Positions 11,644-23,520 are shown, numbered from the stretch's first letter. The stretch: 64,000 nt of DNA from Voacanga thouarsii (GCA_026120185.1 JANUWF010001188.1:2852001-2916000), one strand, 5' to 3'. Made by a program: numbers and translations. The notes: generated by a model from the sequence alone, not told the origin.

Positions 11644-12677
11644 TGATGAGACTCCGCTTCATCATGGAGGTCAAGATCAAAGAGAGGAGGTGTGACCATG
11701 CAAGGACAAGGACCGATAACAAGATCTAGGTCCAAGAAGCTTCAAGACAAGTTTCAATTGATCATAAAACCATGCTTAAGGATGGAAGAATGTTGGAAGG
11801 TTGAGAAAACTAGCCAAGAGCTCATTTTGATGACTATCCAAGAAGGACTCCAACAAGAACTCAAGTCGGCAACTAAGACAGACGAAACTCGACCAAAAAG
11901 GAGGCCTCAAGTGTACAGCGGCGCCGGCCCAAGCAGCCGAACTGGCGCCGGCTCCAACCTGCCCAACAACGGCTTCAACCTGCACGCAACGGCTAGGAAG
12001 CAGAGCGTAACCAGCGCTTGCTATAGAAGCCCTAGCTGGTGCCGGCTTCATCCTGGTCGACTGCCCCATGTTTTTTATGTTTTCTCCGATTTTCTCCAAT
12101 TTTAAGTGTTTGTAAAAACTTATTATGACCCTAATCTGTAATAGAACCTCAGGGATTACTTAGCTAGGGTTAGGGTAGTATAAATAGAACTGTTAGTGAT
12201 TTGAAAAACACAATTCACACACTTTAATTCAAATTTAAGAGAGAATCTTGAGAGGCCCTAACCTCCTTGTTCATCTTGTTCAAGACTATGCTTAATGATT
12301 AGTCCTCCTTATGAATGAATCTATAAATCTTTTGGATAATCCAATGTGGTTTCTTTGAATGGGTCTTAGTTGCTTTGTACTTCTAAGTTTTATTTGAATT
12401 CTATTACTTGGGTGCCTATTTTCTCTATTCTATTTGTTCTTGTTTGCCTTTGTTGCTTCAAGGATATTGGGATGAGATTATAGTAGAACTTTCTACTATT
12501 CTTGAGGGTCTTTGAAGCTTAGTTCTTCAAGGGTTTGATAGAGGGTAGGTTGTTATTTCATTTTTTCCTTTTTTATCCCAAGAAGAATCTCTATTTTTGG
12601 TTTCATTGATTGAGCTGAACACATAACCAACTAAACCACTCACAATACCAAGAAAAAGCCCACAGAAGATCATATCA
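11644..12677 (+). mobile_element. 3' LTR of gypsy C
   Basis: 1034 bp, TGATGAGACTCC to CATATCA. GC-rich module at 11920-12065, TATA box TATAAATAG at 12179-12187. Long open frames across its first half on both strands are translations of the GC-rich module, not genes. Confidence 0.88.
11920..12065 (+). promoter_or_regulatory. GC-rich GGCGCC module in U3 of C, 3' copy
   Basis: The clearest copy: CGGCGCCGGCCC, CTGGCGCCGGCTCC, AACGGCTTC, AACGGCTAGG and CTGGTGCCGGC within 146 bp, about 115 bp upstream of the TATA box. Confidence 0.65.
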
Positions 12678-12682
12678 AATTA

Positions 12683-13333
12683 TTTCACAAATTTGTACCG
12701 GTCTATGATTATTTTTTGAAATTATTTTCATAAATACACCTGGTTTATGGCAATGGTTTTTAGTGGGTTAAGCTTAATTTTGTATGCAAATACTGACTTT
12801 GTTATAGTATTTGTTCTTGAAATTTTGTCTTGGATTTGAAATTGTTCAAATCCTATTTCGTTTCTTGAAGAACAAACGAACTTTTGATTTCAAAAAATAT
12901 GTTTTCAAAAGGGTTAGTATTTCCACCTGAACGCAATTACTAAAATCTGTTTTAGTGAAGGTTCCCAGAAATCCTTATGTATTGCAGTAACCTTTGTTCA
13001 CAGATTTACTTTTGATAATGATAAAAAAATTTAAATTAATGTTGATTATTTAGATTCTATGACTTCTATTAATCGAAATATGGTTTTTGAAAAATCAATT
13101 TGTAGATTGGATTGAAAAAAAAATCTAGATGAAATCAGCGAAAAAGGTTTTTGGGGCTTTGTGATACATAAAATCGGTGACTGGCCTACAAGTTGCAAGT
13201 CGGTGGCTGCATTTATGTAAGTTATATACACAAAGTGGGCAACTAGCTTGCAAGAAGCCAGTGGCCGGCTATTTGTACAAAATCACTAAGCCAACCACTA
13301 GCTTTCTTAAAGCCACGGGCCGACTTTGAAGTT

Positions 13334-13392
<59 letters not shown>

Positions 13393-13458
13393 TGTATGTA
13401 TGTATGTATGTATGTATGTATGTATGTATGTATGTATGTATGTATGTATGTATGTATG

Positions 13459-13489
<31 letters not shown>

Positions 13490-14747
13490 TTTATTTATTT
13501 TACGAGTCCTCTAAAACTTTTCTCCTTACTTGAAATTAGATTCTGAACTCACTATTTTTTTTTTATTCTTCTAAAATAATAATTTGGAAGGAAGAATCTC
13601 ATTCAATGAGATAAGGAAAATCGGTTTTCTTTCCAAAATAATTGACTCCAAAAGTTTTCCTAAAATTTGATTTTTGGGCTAACTATTTTATTTTTCCAAA
13701 ATAATGATTTTGAAAATTTATATTTCATGAATATTTATTTTGGTTATTATGTTATAATCATATTTTAGCTTGTTGGCTTGGTTATGGATTAGACTAAATA
13801 TAATTCCTATGTCGTGCATATTTACTGCTTTATTTTGAATAAATAGGTTTTGTGTATCCTGCATTTCTCTAGAATTCTCTAGTAATTTCTCTTCTCATCT
13901 AAATATCTTCAAGTGTAACTCGAAGTTTCTTCATTAGGAATTGATGTAATTAAATTACATAAGTTAAATAGGATTAGAAATTATTTTAAAAAATTATGAA
14001 GATGGAAATCAAGTGAAAAGCAAGAAGATAGTAGGAATTTTTTTCTCAAACATACATGAACACATAGGTTTGAGCAAAATTAATTTCTTACTTGGCTTAA
14101 GGAAATTAATGTAGAAAAATCCAAAACCAAGTCATGCAATTGAGTCTATTACAATTTTGTTAATGTGTTGATATTATGCATGGCTAATGATAAGACCACT
14201 AATTAAATAATTAAATAATTCAAACAATATTAAATCTAATGTCTTCCATTAATATAGTAGGAATGAGAATTCTTTTTTGAAATTAGGTTGTTGGGCACAC
14301 CCAAACCTACTAGTCATTAAGCATGTTTAAGCCATGTAATTTAATTCTAGATTAATTGGTTGGATTTAACTAATATGTTCATCCCGGTTGGGTACACCCA
14401 AGCATAATGAACATTAGAGGCAAGGTTGTGTCAGCACTAAATGCAATAAGATTAAAAGATATAAATCACCTAATGATCTTATTGTTGCATTTAATGTAAT
14501 TGGTATTGGATAACTACTATTGAACTTAAGAGTGATTTGTTGGGCACACCCAAGATCATTCTTAAGGAATTTGTATGTTGGTCCACTAGGAAATATTCCA
14601 ACGGGCTTTCTTGAGTCAATAGTGGGGGCTATTAATTTGAGTAAAATAGTGGAATAAATATGCATTTAATTAAAGATCTAATTAAATGCATCACATATGC
14701 ACATATATAGTCTAACGTCTCTATTTTTCATTTAGGTCATTTGTATC
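12683..14747 (+). mobile_element. 5' leader of copia G, continued
   Basis: Non-coding leader of G after the insertion of C. From about 13540 it runs parallel to the leader of F (about 30230-31400): both have GGTTGTTGGGCA followed by CCAAACCTAC, and CAACGGGCTTTC. It holds a patch of GGCCGGC-like repeats (13150-13330) and a long microsatellite (13339-13488). The leader has no coding frame I would support. Confidence 0.75.
13339..13488 (+). repeat. Compound microsatellite (TA)n(TATG)n
   Basis: About 25 bp of TA followed by about 31 uninterrupted copies of TATG/GTAT, ending at ATGTAAT. It is far purer than the surrounding DNA, so it expanded after the element decayed. Confidence 0.95.
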
Positions 14748-17300
14748 ATGATAACAAATTTGAACTTACGTAGCATCTTGGAAACAAACAAGCTTAACGA
14801 ATCCAACTTCTTAAGACTGGTATAGAAATTTAAGAATCTTTCTCAAATCAAAAAGTTGATCTACGTGCTAGATACTCCTATTCCACCACCTCCCGCTAAT
14901 AATGCTCCTGCTGAAGAGCATAAAGTCCATAAGAAGCAGCAAGAGGATAGTGACACAATATCTTATATTATGCCAACATTAATGACCACTAAACTTCAAA
15001 AATAGCATGAGCATATGGATGGTCATATTATTATCTTCTATCCAAGAGAGCTTTTTGATAAGTAGGATGGAGAGATATGAGATCTCTAAATAGTTATTAC
15101 GTTCTAAGATGGTAGAGGACACTTATGTGGTTACTCATGGACTAAAGATACTGGGATGAATTGAGAAGCTTGGATCATTTGGTTTATAATGGATCAAAAA
15201 TTAAGTAAAAACTGAATTCTTCAATCTTTGCTAGCTCGTTTTTCACAATTTGTGATGGATGAGATTGAGGCCACTACACCTGAGTTGATCAATCTTTTTA
15301 GGATTGTGGAGTCTTCTATGAAGAAAGAAAACAATGCAGTTGTGTTGGTTGATTCTTCTTCTAAGAAGAAAAATGTTTATAAGAAGAAGAAGAAGAATCC
15401 AACCAAACCTAAAAGGTGGTGTGAAGAAGAAGGAGATAGCTACCAGAGGACCATATCACTAAAGTGGTTAAATGAGGCATTGGAAGCGCAACTGGAAAAA
15501 CTATCTAGAGACTGTTAAGGAAAAGAATGAGAGGAAAAAACTTGCAAACACTTCTACTTCTACTCTTGGTATGTATATGATTGAGTCCAATACTATTTTT
15601 AACAATGAGATATAGATATTGAATACTGGATGTAGATATCATTTGTGCAACAATTTACTGGGACTAAAGAGCGGTAGGAAGCTAGAAAAAGGTAATGTGG
15701 ACCTACGTGCTATAAATAGAGCAAATGTTGCTATATTAGCTATGGGGATTTATCATCTACATTTGCCTTTTGAATTATTTCTAGAGCTAGAAAACTGCTA
15801 TTATATAGTAGTTTAACTTAAAAACATTATCTCAGTTGCTTATTTAGAATTTTTTGAATTTCATTTGATTTTAAGAATAAAAATTGTTCGTTTTATTCAA
15901 TGATATCCATTATGGTACAACAACTTTGATGAATGGTTTGCATGTTCTAGACATGAAAAATCAAGTTCTCAAAATATACAATAAGATACAAAGAAAAGAT
16001 AACACAAACTCATCTTACTTATGGCTCTGTTGTTTAGGCCATGTAATCAAGAATTGTAATTCTAAGTTATACAAGTTTGGTGACTTAAGTTTGATTATGA
16101 ATCATATGATACATATGAATCATATTTGCTTGGTAAAATGAGTAAAACATTATTTTCTAAGAAATGAAAAAAGGGCTAAGCAATTATTGAAACTAATACA
16201 TAATGATGTGGGTAGATCAATGATGTTGCAAGCAAGAGAGGTTATCAATATTTAATAACCTTTATCGATGACTATTCTTGATTTGGGTATTTTTATTTAA
16301 TAAAATACAAATCTGAGACCTTTAACAAGTTCAAAGAATTCAGGAGTGAAGTAGAAATACAACTTGGTTAAAGTATTTATACTCTAGGATCTAATCGAGA
16401 AGTTGAATACTTAAGCCAAGAGTTTCAAAGTTATCTTAGAGATAATAGGATATTATCGCAATAGACTCCACCGCATAGACCTCAATATAATAGTGTATCC
16501 AAAAGAAGGAATTGAACTTCATTGGATATGATTCGAACCATGATGGTATTTGCAAATTTACCAAAATCATTTTAGGGATACGCAATGGAAACTATTATTT
16601 ATGTTTTAAATAGAGTTCCATTAAAAATAGTTGATAGTATCCCATATGAGTTATTTTTTTATAAAAGGCTAAAGTTAGCTCACTTGAGAATTTGGGGATG
16701 TCATGCTTATGTGAAGAGGACAAAATCAAACAAACTTGAAAATAAGTCTTATAAATATTTGTTTGTTGGATATTTAAAAGAATCTCATGGATATTATTTC
16801 TATCTCCTTTCCAAAAGTAAGGTGTTTGTTTCAAAGCATGCAGTTTTATTAGAGAAGGAATTCTTGCTAAAAGGAGATAGTGTGAGCAAAATTGAATTTA
16901 GTGAAGTTCAAGAAGAATAAAAAATAATAATAAATCGTTTGATCTCAAGTCTATTGACATAATAGATGAACCTCCTAATACATAAGAACTTTGTAGGTCA
17001 AGTAGGATACATGTAGCACCTAAGAGATTTGGATTTCTCATTAGTGACCACATTGACATATTGCTCATAGAAGAAGATGAGCCTATCATTCACAAGAAAG
17101 TTCTGAAAAGTTTATAATTTGACAAAAGGCTTGAAGCTATGAAGTCAGAAATGAACTCTATGTATGACAATTAAGTTTGGACTTTGGTTGATCTACCCAA
17201 AGGGATAAGACCTATAGGGTGCAAATGGGTTTTCATAATGAAAATCAATATGAATCGTAAAGTGGCTACCTATAAGGCATGTCTGGTTGCTAAAGGATAT
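14748..17300 (+). pseudogene. Copia G gag-pol, heavily decayed
   Basis: Homologous to F gag-pol. The ATG at 14748 starts MITNLNLRSILETNKLNESN. Recognisable parts: proline motif TPIPPPPA (14875), gag middle with ARFSQFVMDEIEATTPELIN (15235), Lys-rich KKKKKNPTKPK (15385), a damaged protease region (15620), gag-pre-integrase with GHVIKNCNSKLYK (16035), the integrase 3' half (16585-16920, with YELFF, HLRIWGCHAYVKR and KYLFVGY), and the start of reverse transcriptase ending near 17295 at VAKGY. The rest of RT and RNase H are deleted, and the sequence then joins the 3' LTR. Many stops and frameshifts. I cannot assign the copia lineage with confidence. Confidence 0.85.
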
Positions 17301-17417
17301 TGTCATTCATATGTGTTTGTGCATAAAACTGATAAATAAAGTCCCAAGCACATTGTACAGTGTTAAGGAAATCATAATAGAGATTATGATATGATATTCC
17401 TACTACACTATGTATTA
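17301..17417 (+). mobile_element. Stub of 3' LTR of copia G
   Basis: Matches the 5' LTR of G around 5720-5840, including CCCAAGCACATTGTACAG, and is cut at 17418 by an Athila-like LTR. The deletion from RT into the LTR removed the 3' end of pol, the purine tract and the first part of this LTR. Confidence 0.7.
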
Positions 17418-17733
17418 TGATGCATATGATTTGGGTGTATAAAAATCATTCAAATTTAAATCCATCCCTAGCCAAGTTTTAATTAAAACATTAATTCCCA
17501 AATTACACATATGAGCAAGTATACTTATCGCACGCATAGTATAAGAAATTAAATCCTCAAGGAACAACTACCATTAGTTACCATTTATTCATTGTTTAAC
17601 CGACTCAATAAAGTGATAAGATATAACAAGGAAAATAATAAAAAAGTATATATAACTCAAGGATGTAAGAATATGCAATTTAGACAAATATTCTTGAAGA
17701 CATAGCAATGAATTACTTAGTAAATATCACAAT
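17418..17733 (-). mobile_element. Reverse Athila-like LTR fragment
   Basis: On the minus strand this is the last about 316 bp of an Athila-like LTR, ending ATGCATCA at 17418. It corresponds to 40598-40920. It stops where the 5' LTR of H begins, consistent with H inserting in it. Confidence 0.75.
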
Positions 17734-19140
17734 TGATAGGGGCAAATTTTATTACTTTGTTCCTAGTTATTTGAGACTAATTTGAGATACTTTTGATGTA
17801 ATAACTAGACATATTCCTTCCTATTTGATATTTTACTTGTAGAAAGTATTTTTTGACGAATTTGTGCAAAATTGAGTAGATTTCGAGCAAAAAGTAAAAA
17901 TTTCTAGATTGTACCTTGCACTAGGTCTAGATAGTGCACTAGGTGATAGGTCTATTTTGGAAAAGTAGAGAAAAACATAGCAACGTCTAGGGGCCAACTA
18001 GAATGCACCTGGGGCCAAGTTGGTCGAAGTGACCCGGCACCAGGTCTGGTCTAAACAGTGATGATGTTGTGCACAAATTTGGTATTTTTAAAGGATTTTA
18101 GTATTTTTCGAATCCTACTCGGCCAAGACTCCTCAAGCTACGAATTTTGGCATTAGGAAAGCTTATAAAGACAAGAAAAACACAAGAGAAAATAGTGAAT
18201 CCAATTATCAAAGTGCCAATAAAAAAGGAAGAGATTCATCATTCAAGGAGTATTGTTCAAGAAGGTTCTCAAGGAGAAGAAGAAGGGCTTGTCTATGAAT
18301 TCTTTCTTTTACCATTGTTTTCTTTTTTTGGAATAATGATGTAATTAATGTTTTCATGGTAATTTGACACTATTTTGGGATTCATGGTTTTTGGATTTAA
18401 TTAGCTATTTGATCATTTTCTGTCATTCTTGGTGTTTGATTACCTTTACTTATAGAAGAGTTGATAAAGTTAGATTTGCTTCTAATTGACTTAGGAAACA
18501 ATGTTAGGAGTTGATTTGATTTTATTAATTTCATATTTATTATTTCTTAACAAACAAGAGAAACAATGTTAATACAAAGAACCAAGGTAATCAATGATTA
18601 GTTAATTTCTCATAGAGTATATAGTTATTGGCTAATTTCATGATCATTTTCACCTAGAGTATAGGGATAATTGTTGAAGGATTAGTTTAATGCATTTTTT
18701 TGGTTATGTTGGTTTGATTGGTAAATCTGTTAATTTAATCATGAGATAGTGAGTTTATGACTTAGGAAACGATTGAACTCTATTTTAATTCTTTCATGAT
18801 GCCAAGACGATGATTAATTGAAATAGTTGCTAAATAGTTCATTATCATGTCTTCTAGGATAGTTGTCTAAATTGCATATTCCTATATCCTTGAGTTGTAC
18901 ATATTTCTTTATTTTTCTTTTTATTATCTTATCACTTTATTGTGTTAGTTAAACAATGAATGAAAAGTGATTAATGTGTATTTATTCCTTTAAGGATCAA
19001 TACTCGTTAATTCTCTATTTTATGCTTGTGATGAGTGTACTTGCTCATATGTGTAATTTGAGATTAATGTTTTAATTAAAACGTTTCTAATGGATGGATT
19101 TAAATTTAATGATTTTTAGGCACCTAAAATTTACGCATTA
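17734..19140 (+). mobile_element. 5' LTR of H
   Basis: TGATAGGGGCAAATT to TTACGCATTA, where the last CA has become TA. GC-rich module at 17925-18065 and TATA-like TTATAAAG at 18163-18170. Confidence 0.8.
17925..18065 (+). promoter_or_regulatory. GC-rich module in U3 of H, 5' copy
   Basis: Weakened copy with GCACTAGGT repeats, CACCTGGGGCCAAG and CCGGCACCAGG. It ends about 100 bp before the TATA-like site. The 3' LTR copy (21960-22075) keeps CTTGGCGCCAAG. Confidence 0.55.
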
Positions 19141-19146
19141 AGTTTT

Positions 19147-19164
19147 TGACACTGTTGCTGGGGA
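19147..19164 (+). other. Primer-binding site of H (tRNA-Asp type, decayed)
   Basis: TGACACTGTTGCTGGGGA against TGGCGCCGTTGCCGGGGA, the complement of the 3' end of plant tRNA-Asp. All four differences are C-to-T or G-to-A changes. Confidence 0.8.
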
Positions 19165-19543
19165 ACAATATCCTTAAAGCTTGGATTTAATTTATTTAGC
19201 CATGTTTATATATAAATATGTATATATGTTCTTTGTGTAAATAGGTGATATACCTTGTTGTTTGTAACATTATGTGACTTAATTGACTAGCTTAGTTCAT
19301 ATTATACTTGTAAATTCCACTAATTTTTGTATTTAGGTAGTTTGTGTACATATCTAATGTGTGTGTTTTTCTTTTCTTTATTTTTCTATTATTTATTTTT
19401 CCCTTTGGTTTTTTTTTCTTTTCTTTGTTTTCCTACTATTTTTGTTTGTTTGTTTTTATTTTTATTTTTTATTTGATTTTTTATTTTTCTTTGAGCACGA
19501 GATTGATATCATCATAAACAATTACTTTTAGACACAAGATAAA

Positions 19544-20040
19544 ATGAGCTACAATGATGAGAATTTGGCAAATTTGCAAACTCGGATTGACACTTTTTGT
19601 GAGATGTCACTTGAAGCCTCAATACATTCTTTTGTTACCAATACAAATTTATCTGTTAAGTAGAAGCATCCCAACGAATGAGCTCTACAAGAACAAAACT
19701 AGCCAAGTTGGTTGAAGATGCTCTAACAGCCCATACACTTGAACAAGAGAATGCCTAAGGAAATGAGAGAGGATATGAGGAACAATTTCCCCATGTGGAA
19801 AGGGAGGCATTCAATTCTCTTCTATGTGCTAATAATTCTAATATCTCTTTATCACATGATTTCTTAGGTTCCTTTCCATTCTTAGAGGACAATGGTCTAA
19901 ATGATGATGTATACAATTTAACATATCTTAAAGAGTTCGATTTATCCATGATTCATCATAAGAAGTCCTTGAAGAATATTGACGAATTCTACTCTTCACC
20001 CCAATTTCAGGAAGATAACTCGGTATTTGTAGATGGGTAG
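19544..20040 (+). pseudogene. Short conserved frame in H, unknown product
   Basis: I do not recognise this. An ATG at 19544 starts MSYNDENLANLQTRIDTFCE and runs to a stop near 19657. A second open part from 19795 to 20040 (81 codons) contains ANNSNISLSHDFLGSF, then LEDNGLNDDVYNLTY and PQFQEDNSVF. The same two blocks occur in element J (60780-60265, minus), with LCAHNSNISLSHDFLGSSHF. Preservation in two diverged copies suggests a once-coding region of about 160 residues. It has no zinc knuckle, protease or RT motif. It could be the decayed edge of an Athila gag or ORF1, or a separate small protein. Confidence 0.5.
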
Positions 20041-20734
20041 AAAAATAAGGATTTCTTAATCCTATCTTTAAAATCTACATTACTAGGTCTGCAGGGGAAT
20101 TTTAATTGTAACAAATCTTTTGAAGGGATAAGTGGTGATTCTAATGTTTATACACTTTTTAGATATAATTTATATCTTTGTATTGGAAACTTGATCCGTA
20201 TGTCTAAAAGGGTGCTATGAAAGAAGGGTAATGCATTTACATTTATTGCAACTAATTTGTTTTATGAACCCTCCATTTTTCAAAACCCTCCCTTATTTCT
20301 ACTTTCATCATGCTTATCTTCTACTTTGAGCTTTAATTTCTTTTACAACAGTTTAATAAGGAAGCATGATGAATGGAAAGATTTTGTATCTTTGTTTTTT
20401 GTTTGGGTTTTATTTTCCCCAAATAAGGAAAATATTTTCCAACTTAAGTGTGGGAGAATAAGTCGTATCTTTATTTATTTTGTTAGGATTTTTATTTGTA
20501 TTTTCTTTTGGCTGTTTTCTTTTATTTAGGTGTTTCTTTATTTTGTTATTATTTTCCCTATGCTTTTATTTCTGTTTTCTTTTGTAGGTTGAAATAAAGT
20601 TCTTTTGGACAAGCTCATTTCTCTATATCTAGTTTTGATTTGAACTTATTGCAATTGGGAAGTATTGCTTAGCTTTCTACCTCATTTATCATTTTTGGTT
20701 CATTTGGAAATGTTTTCTTATGTTAATTTTTTGC

Positions 20735-20772
20735 CATTGAGGACAATGTCTAGTTTAAGTGTAAGGGGAGAG
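20735..20772 (+). repeat. Internal hairpin plus purine tract in H
   Basis: CATTG-AGGA-CAATG hairpin (20735-20748), then TTTAAGTGTAAGGGGAGAG. It repeats the layout found at the 3' LTR (21748-21786) but lies about 1 kb inside the element. Confidence 0.65.
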
Positions 20773-21747
20773 TTTAGCATTGAAGATATTTTTCACATAC
20801 ATTTTGACAAAAATTTATTGTAGGTTTCATTGTTTTAGCAATATTGTAATTATCTTTCTTACTTGGATATGAGTTTTGTCATTCATATGGTGGATTTTTA
20901 TCAATAAATTGGTTTATTAGATGAAATATGTTAAGACTAGAGAATTTGAGTTAATCTTGTTTATGCATTAGTATTTGAGTATTATTTGACTCTTCTAGTT
21001 TGAATATGGAGAATATGATGAATGTGGGGAAAGTTGGTAGCTAACTCTTATATTTTGAATTTATAATTTGCTTAACTTTGAGTTGTGGTAAGGAATATGA
21101 GGAGGAAATATTTTTTATTGGAAAAATTGTGGAAAAGAATTAATTGTGAGTTGAAGATAGAGAAAAATAAGTTGATTATTGTTTCATCTTTAAGGGTGAA
21201 GAAAGAGTACTTTTTACTTGATTATAGGGGCCAATACAGATAGTGAAGAGAAATTCACTTTCTTGAGGCTATTAATTCCCAAAGGTAAGAGAGAGAAACA
21301 AAATGTTGAAAAAATGATGAGTGACGACTATAAGGGGGCAATACGGTGTGTGAAGAGGAATCCATTCACTTGATTCCCTAAGTTTTGAGAAAACTTTGAG
21401 AGAGAAAAAAATGGAGTATTTCCCTTACATCTAACTTGAGTTGTGCAATTTTTAGATTTATAATGCTTGAGTTGGTAGATAACTTAACTTGGATGATTCA
21501 TATTATCTACATTTTTGCTTGAATGGTGAAATAATTTTCTTAAATTAGAGTATAAACTTGTGTAATTCAACTTTGAGGGCCTTGATATGTTTTGTTTGGT
21601 ACTTTACTTAGCAATTGTTTTCAAAGGGTTGGATGAATGGCAAAAGTTCTATCTAGAGTTTTAAGGAAAATTATAAGCCTTGTTATGATTCAAAATTTGG
21701 AAGAATAAAAGCTTGCATTTTCATGGTTATTTCCTTGACTTAAGTGT

Positions 21748-21787
21748 TTTGTTTGAGGACAAGTAAAGGTTTAAGTGTGGGGGAATA
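21748..21787 (+). repeat. Terminal hairpin plus PPT of H
   Basis: TTTGTTTG-AGGA-CAAGTAAA (one mismatch in the stem) followed by TTTAAGTGTGGGGGAATA and the 3' LTR. Confidence 0.75.
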
Positions 21788-22209
21788 TAATAGGGGTTAA
21801 ATTCATCACTATTTGCCTAGTTATTTGAGATTAATTTGAGATACTTTTGATGTAATAACTAGGCATATTTCTTTCTATTTGATATTTTACTTGTGGAAAG
21901 TATTTTTGACGAATTTGTACAGAATTGATTGGATTTTGAGCAAAAAGTGGAAATTTTCATATTGTACCTAGGTCCAGGTTCGTTCTAGAAAAATAGAGCA
22001 ATGTCTAAGGGCCAACCAAAATGCACCTGGTGCTAGGCGGGTCGAAGTGACTTGGCGCCAAGTTTGGTCTGAACAATGACGATTTTGTACACGAATTTGG
22101 TATCTTCCAAAGGATTTTGGTATTTTCTGAATCTTACTTGGCTAAGACTCCTCAAGCCACAAATTTTAGCATCAGGAAAGCTTATAAAGACAAAAAAAAA
22201 AAAAAAACA

Positions 22210-22240
<31 letters not shown>

Positions 22241-23108
22241 AGAAAGTAGTGAATCCAAGGATTGAAGTGCCGATCACTCAAAAAGGAGGAGATTCATCAT
22301 TCAGGAAGCATTGTTCAAGAAGGTTCTCAAGGAGAAGAAGAAGGGCTTGTCTATGAGTTCTTTCTTTTACCTTTGTTTTCTATTTCTAGAATAATGATGT
22401 AATTAATGTTTTCATAGTAATTTGACAGTATTTGGGGATTCATGATTTTTGGATTAATTTAGCTATTTGATCATTTCCTATTATTCTTGGTGTTTGATTA
22501 CTTTTAATTATGGAAGAGTTAATGAAGTTAGATTTGCTCCTAATTGACTTGGAAAACGATGTTAGGAGTTGATTTGATTTTACTAATTTCATATTTGTTA
22601 TTTCTTAACGGACTTGAAAAACGAAGTTAAGATAAAGAACCAAGATAATAAAAGATTAGTTGATTTCTCCTAATATTCATTATCACCTAGAGTGTAAGGA
22701 TAATTGTTGAAGGATAAGTTTAATGCAACTTTTTGGTTACGTTGGTTTAATTGAAAAATTTGCTAATTTACTCATGAGATAGTGAGTTTATGACTTGGGA
22801 AATAATTGAACTCTATTTTAATTCCTTCATGATACCAAGATGATGATTAATTGAAATAGTTGCTAAATGTTCATTATCATGTCTTTTAGAATAGTTGTCT
22901 AAATTGCATAGTCCTACATCCTTAAGTTGTACATATTTCTTTATTTTTATTTTTATTATCTTATCACTTTATTGGGCCGGTTAAACAATGAATAAAAAGT
23001 GACTAATATGTACTTGTTCCTTTGTGGATCGATACTCGTTAATTCCCTATACTATGCTTGGAATGAGTATACTTCCTCGTATGTGTAATTCGAGATTAAT
23101 GTTTTTAT
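21788..23108 (+). mobile_element. 3' LTR of H, truncated
   Basis: Starts TAATAGGGG (TGATAGGGG with G-to-A). GC-rich module 21960-22075, TATA-like CTTATAAAG at 22181-22189, and a poly-A plus (CA)n run at 22192-22235. The last about 50 bp of the LTR are replaced by an inverted LTR copy from about 23108. Confidence 0.78.
22192..22235 (+). repeat. A-run and (CA)n microsatellite
   Basis: An A-run followed by about 12 CA units inside the 3' LTR of H; the 5' LTR copy at 18170 has no such expansion. Confidence 0.9.
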
Positions 23109-23520
23109 TAAATCCATCCCTAGCCAAATTTAAATCTATCCTTATCCAAGTTTTAATTAAAATATCAATCCCTAAATTACACATATGAACAAGTATACTC
23201 ATTGCAAGTATAGTATAGTGAATTAATGAGTATCGATCCTCAAGGAACAACTACCGTCAGTTACTATTCATTTATTGTTTAACCGACATAATAAAGTGAT
23301 AAGATAATAAAAAGAAAAATAAAAAAAATAAATATACAACTCAAAGATGTAAGAATATGCAATTTAGACAAATATCCATGAAGATATGGCTTGAATTACT
23401 TAGTAAATATCACAGTTAATTATCATCTTAGCATCATAAAAGAATTAGAATAGAATCTAATCGTTTCCCAAGCCATAAAAGAATTAGAATAGAATTAGAA
23501 TTAGAATTAGAATATTAATA
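23109..23520 (-). mobile_element. Inverted Athila-like LTR fragment, with TTAGAA repeats
   Basis: Minus-strand LTR 3' part, matching 17436-17733 and about 75 bp beyond, joined head to head with the plus-strand 3' LTR of H. It carries a small internal duplication near 23110-23155 and ends in short repeats of AGAATTAGAATAG type (23427-23515). Confidence 0.75.

Larger units (their letters stand above)
7402..12677 (+). mobile_element. Ty3/gypsy element C, complete ends, deleted pol
   Basis: A gypsy element with two LTRs (7402-8221 and 11644-12677), an initiator tRNA-Met PBS, gag, protease, a small remnant of pol and a purine tract. Flanking 5-mers AATTG (7397-7401) and AATTA (12678-12682) are a target duplication with one change. 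It sits in the 5' leader of copia G. Reverse transcriptase, RNase H and the integrase core are missing, so it is a non-autonomous deletion copy. Confidence 0.88.
17734..23108 (+). mobile_element. Athila-like non-autonomous element H
   Basis: An LTR element with 5' LTR 17734-19140, a tRNA-Asp type PBS at 19147, a 2.65-kb internal region (19141-21787) and a 3' LTR 21788 to about 23108. The internal region has no gag, protease, RT or integrase motif. It holds one short possible coding region (19544-20040) and two hairpin plus purine-tract modules. The 3' LTR is cut short and joined to an inverted LTR copy. It is a large retrotransposon derivative needing proteins from another element; element J has the same plan. 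Confidence 0.82.

Noticed and set aside
11692..12105. A 137-codon plus-strand and 107-codon minus-strand protein gene
   Set aside because: Both lie in the 3' LTR of C. The apparent Gly/Ser/Arg/Pro-rich sequence is a translation of the GC-rich repeats, and the frames are not kept in the 5' LTR.
7402..12677. Tandem gypsy elements sharing one LTR, because sequence left of TGTGACC (7450) matches internal sequence left of 11691
   Set aside because: The LTR really starts earlier, at TGATGAGA (7402 and 11644), right after the purine tract. The flanks AATTG/AATTA then give a normal target duplication.
13363..13488. A CRISPR-like or satellite array
   Set aside because: It is a simple tetranucleotide microsatellite without spacers.
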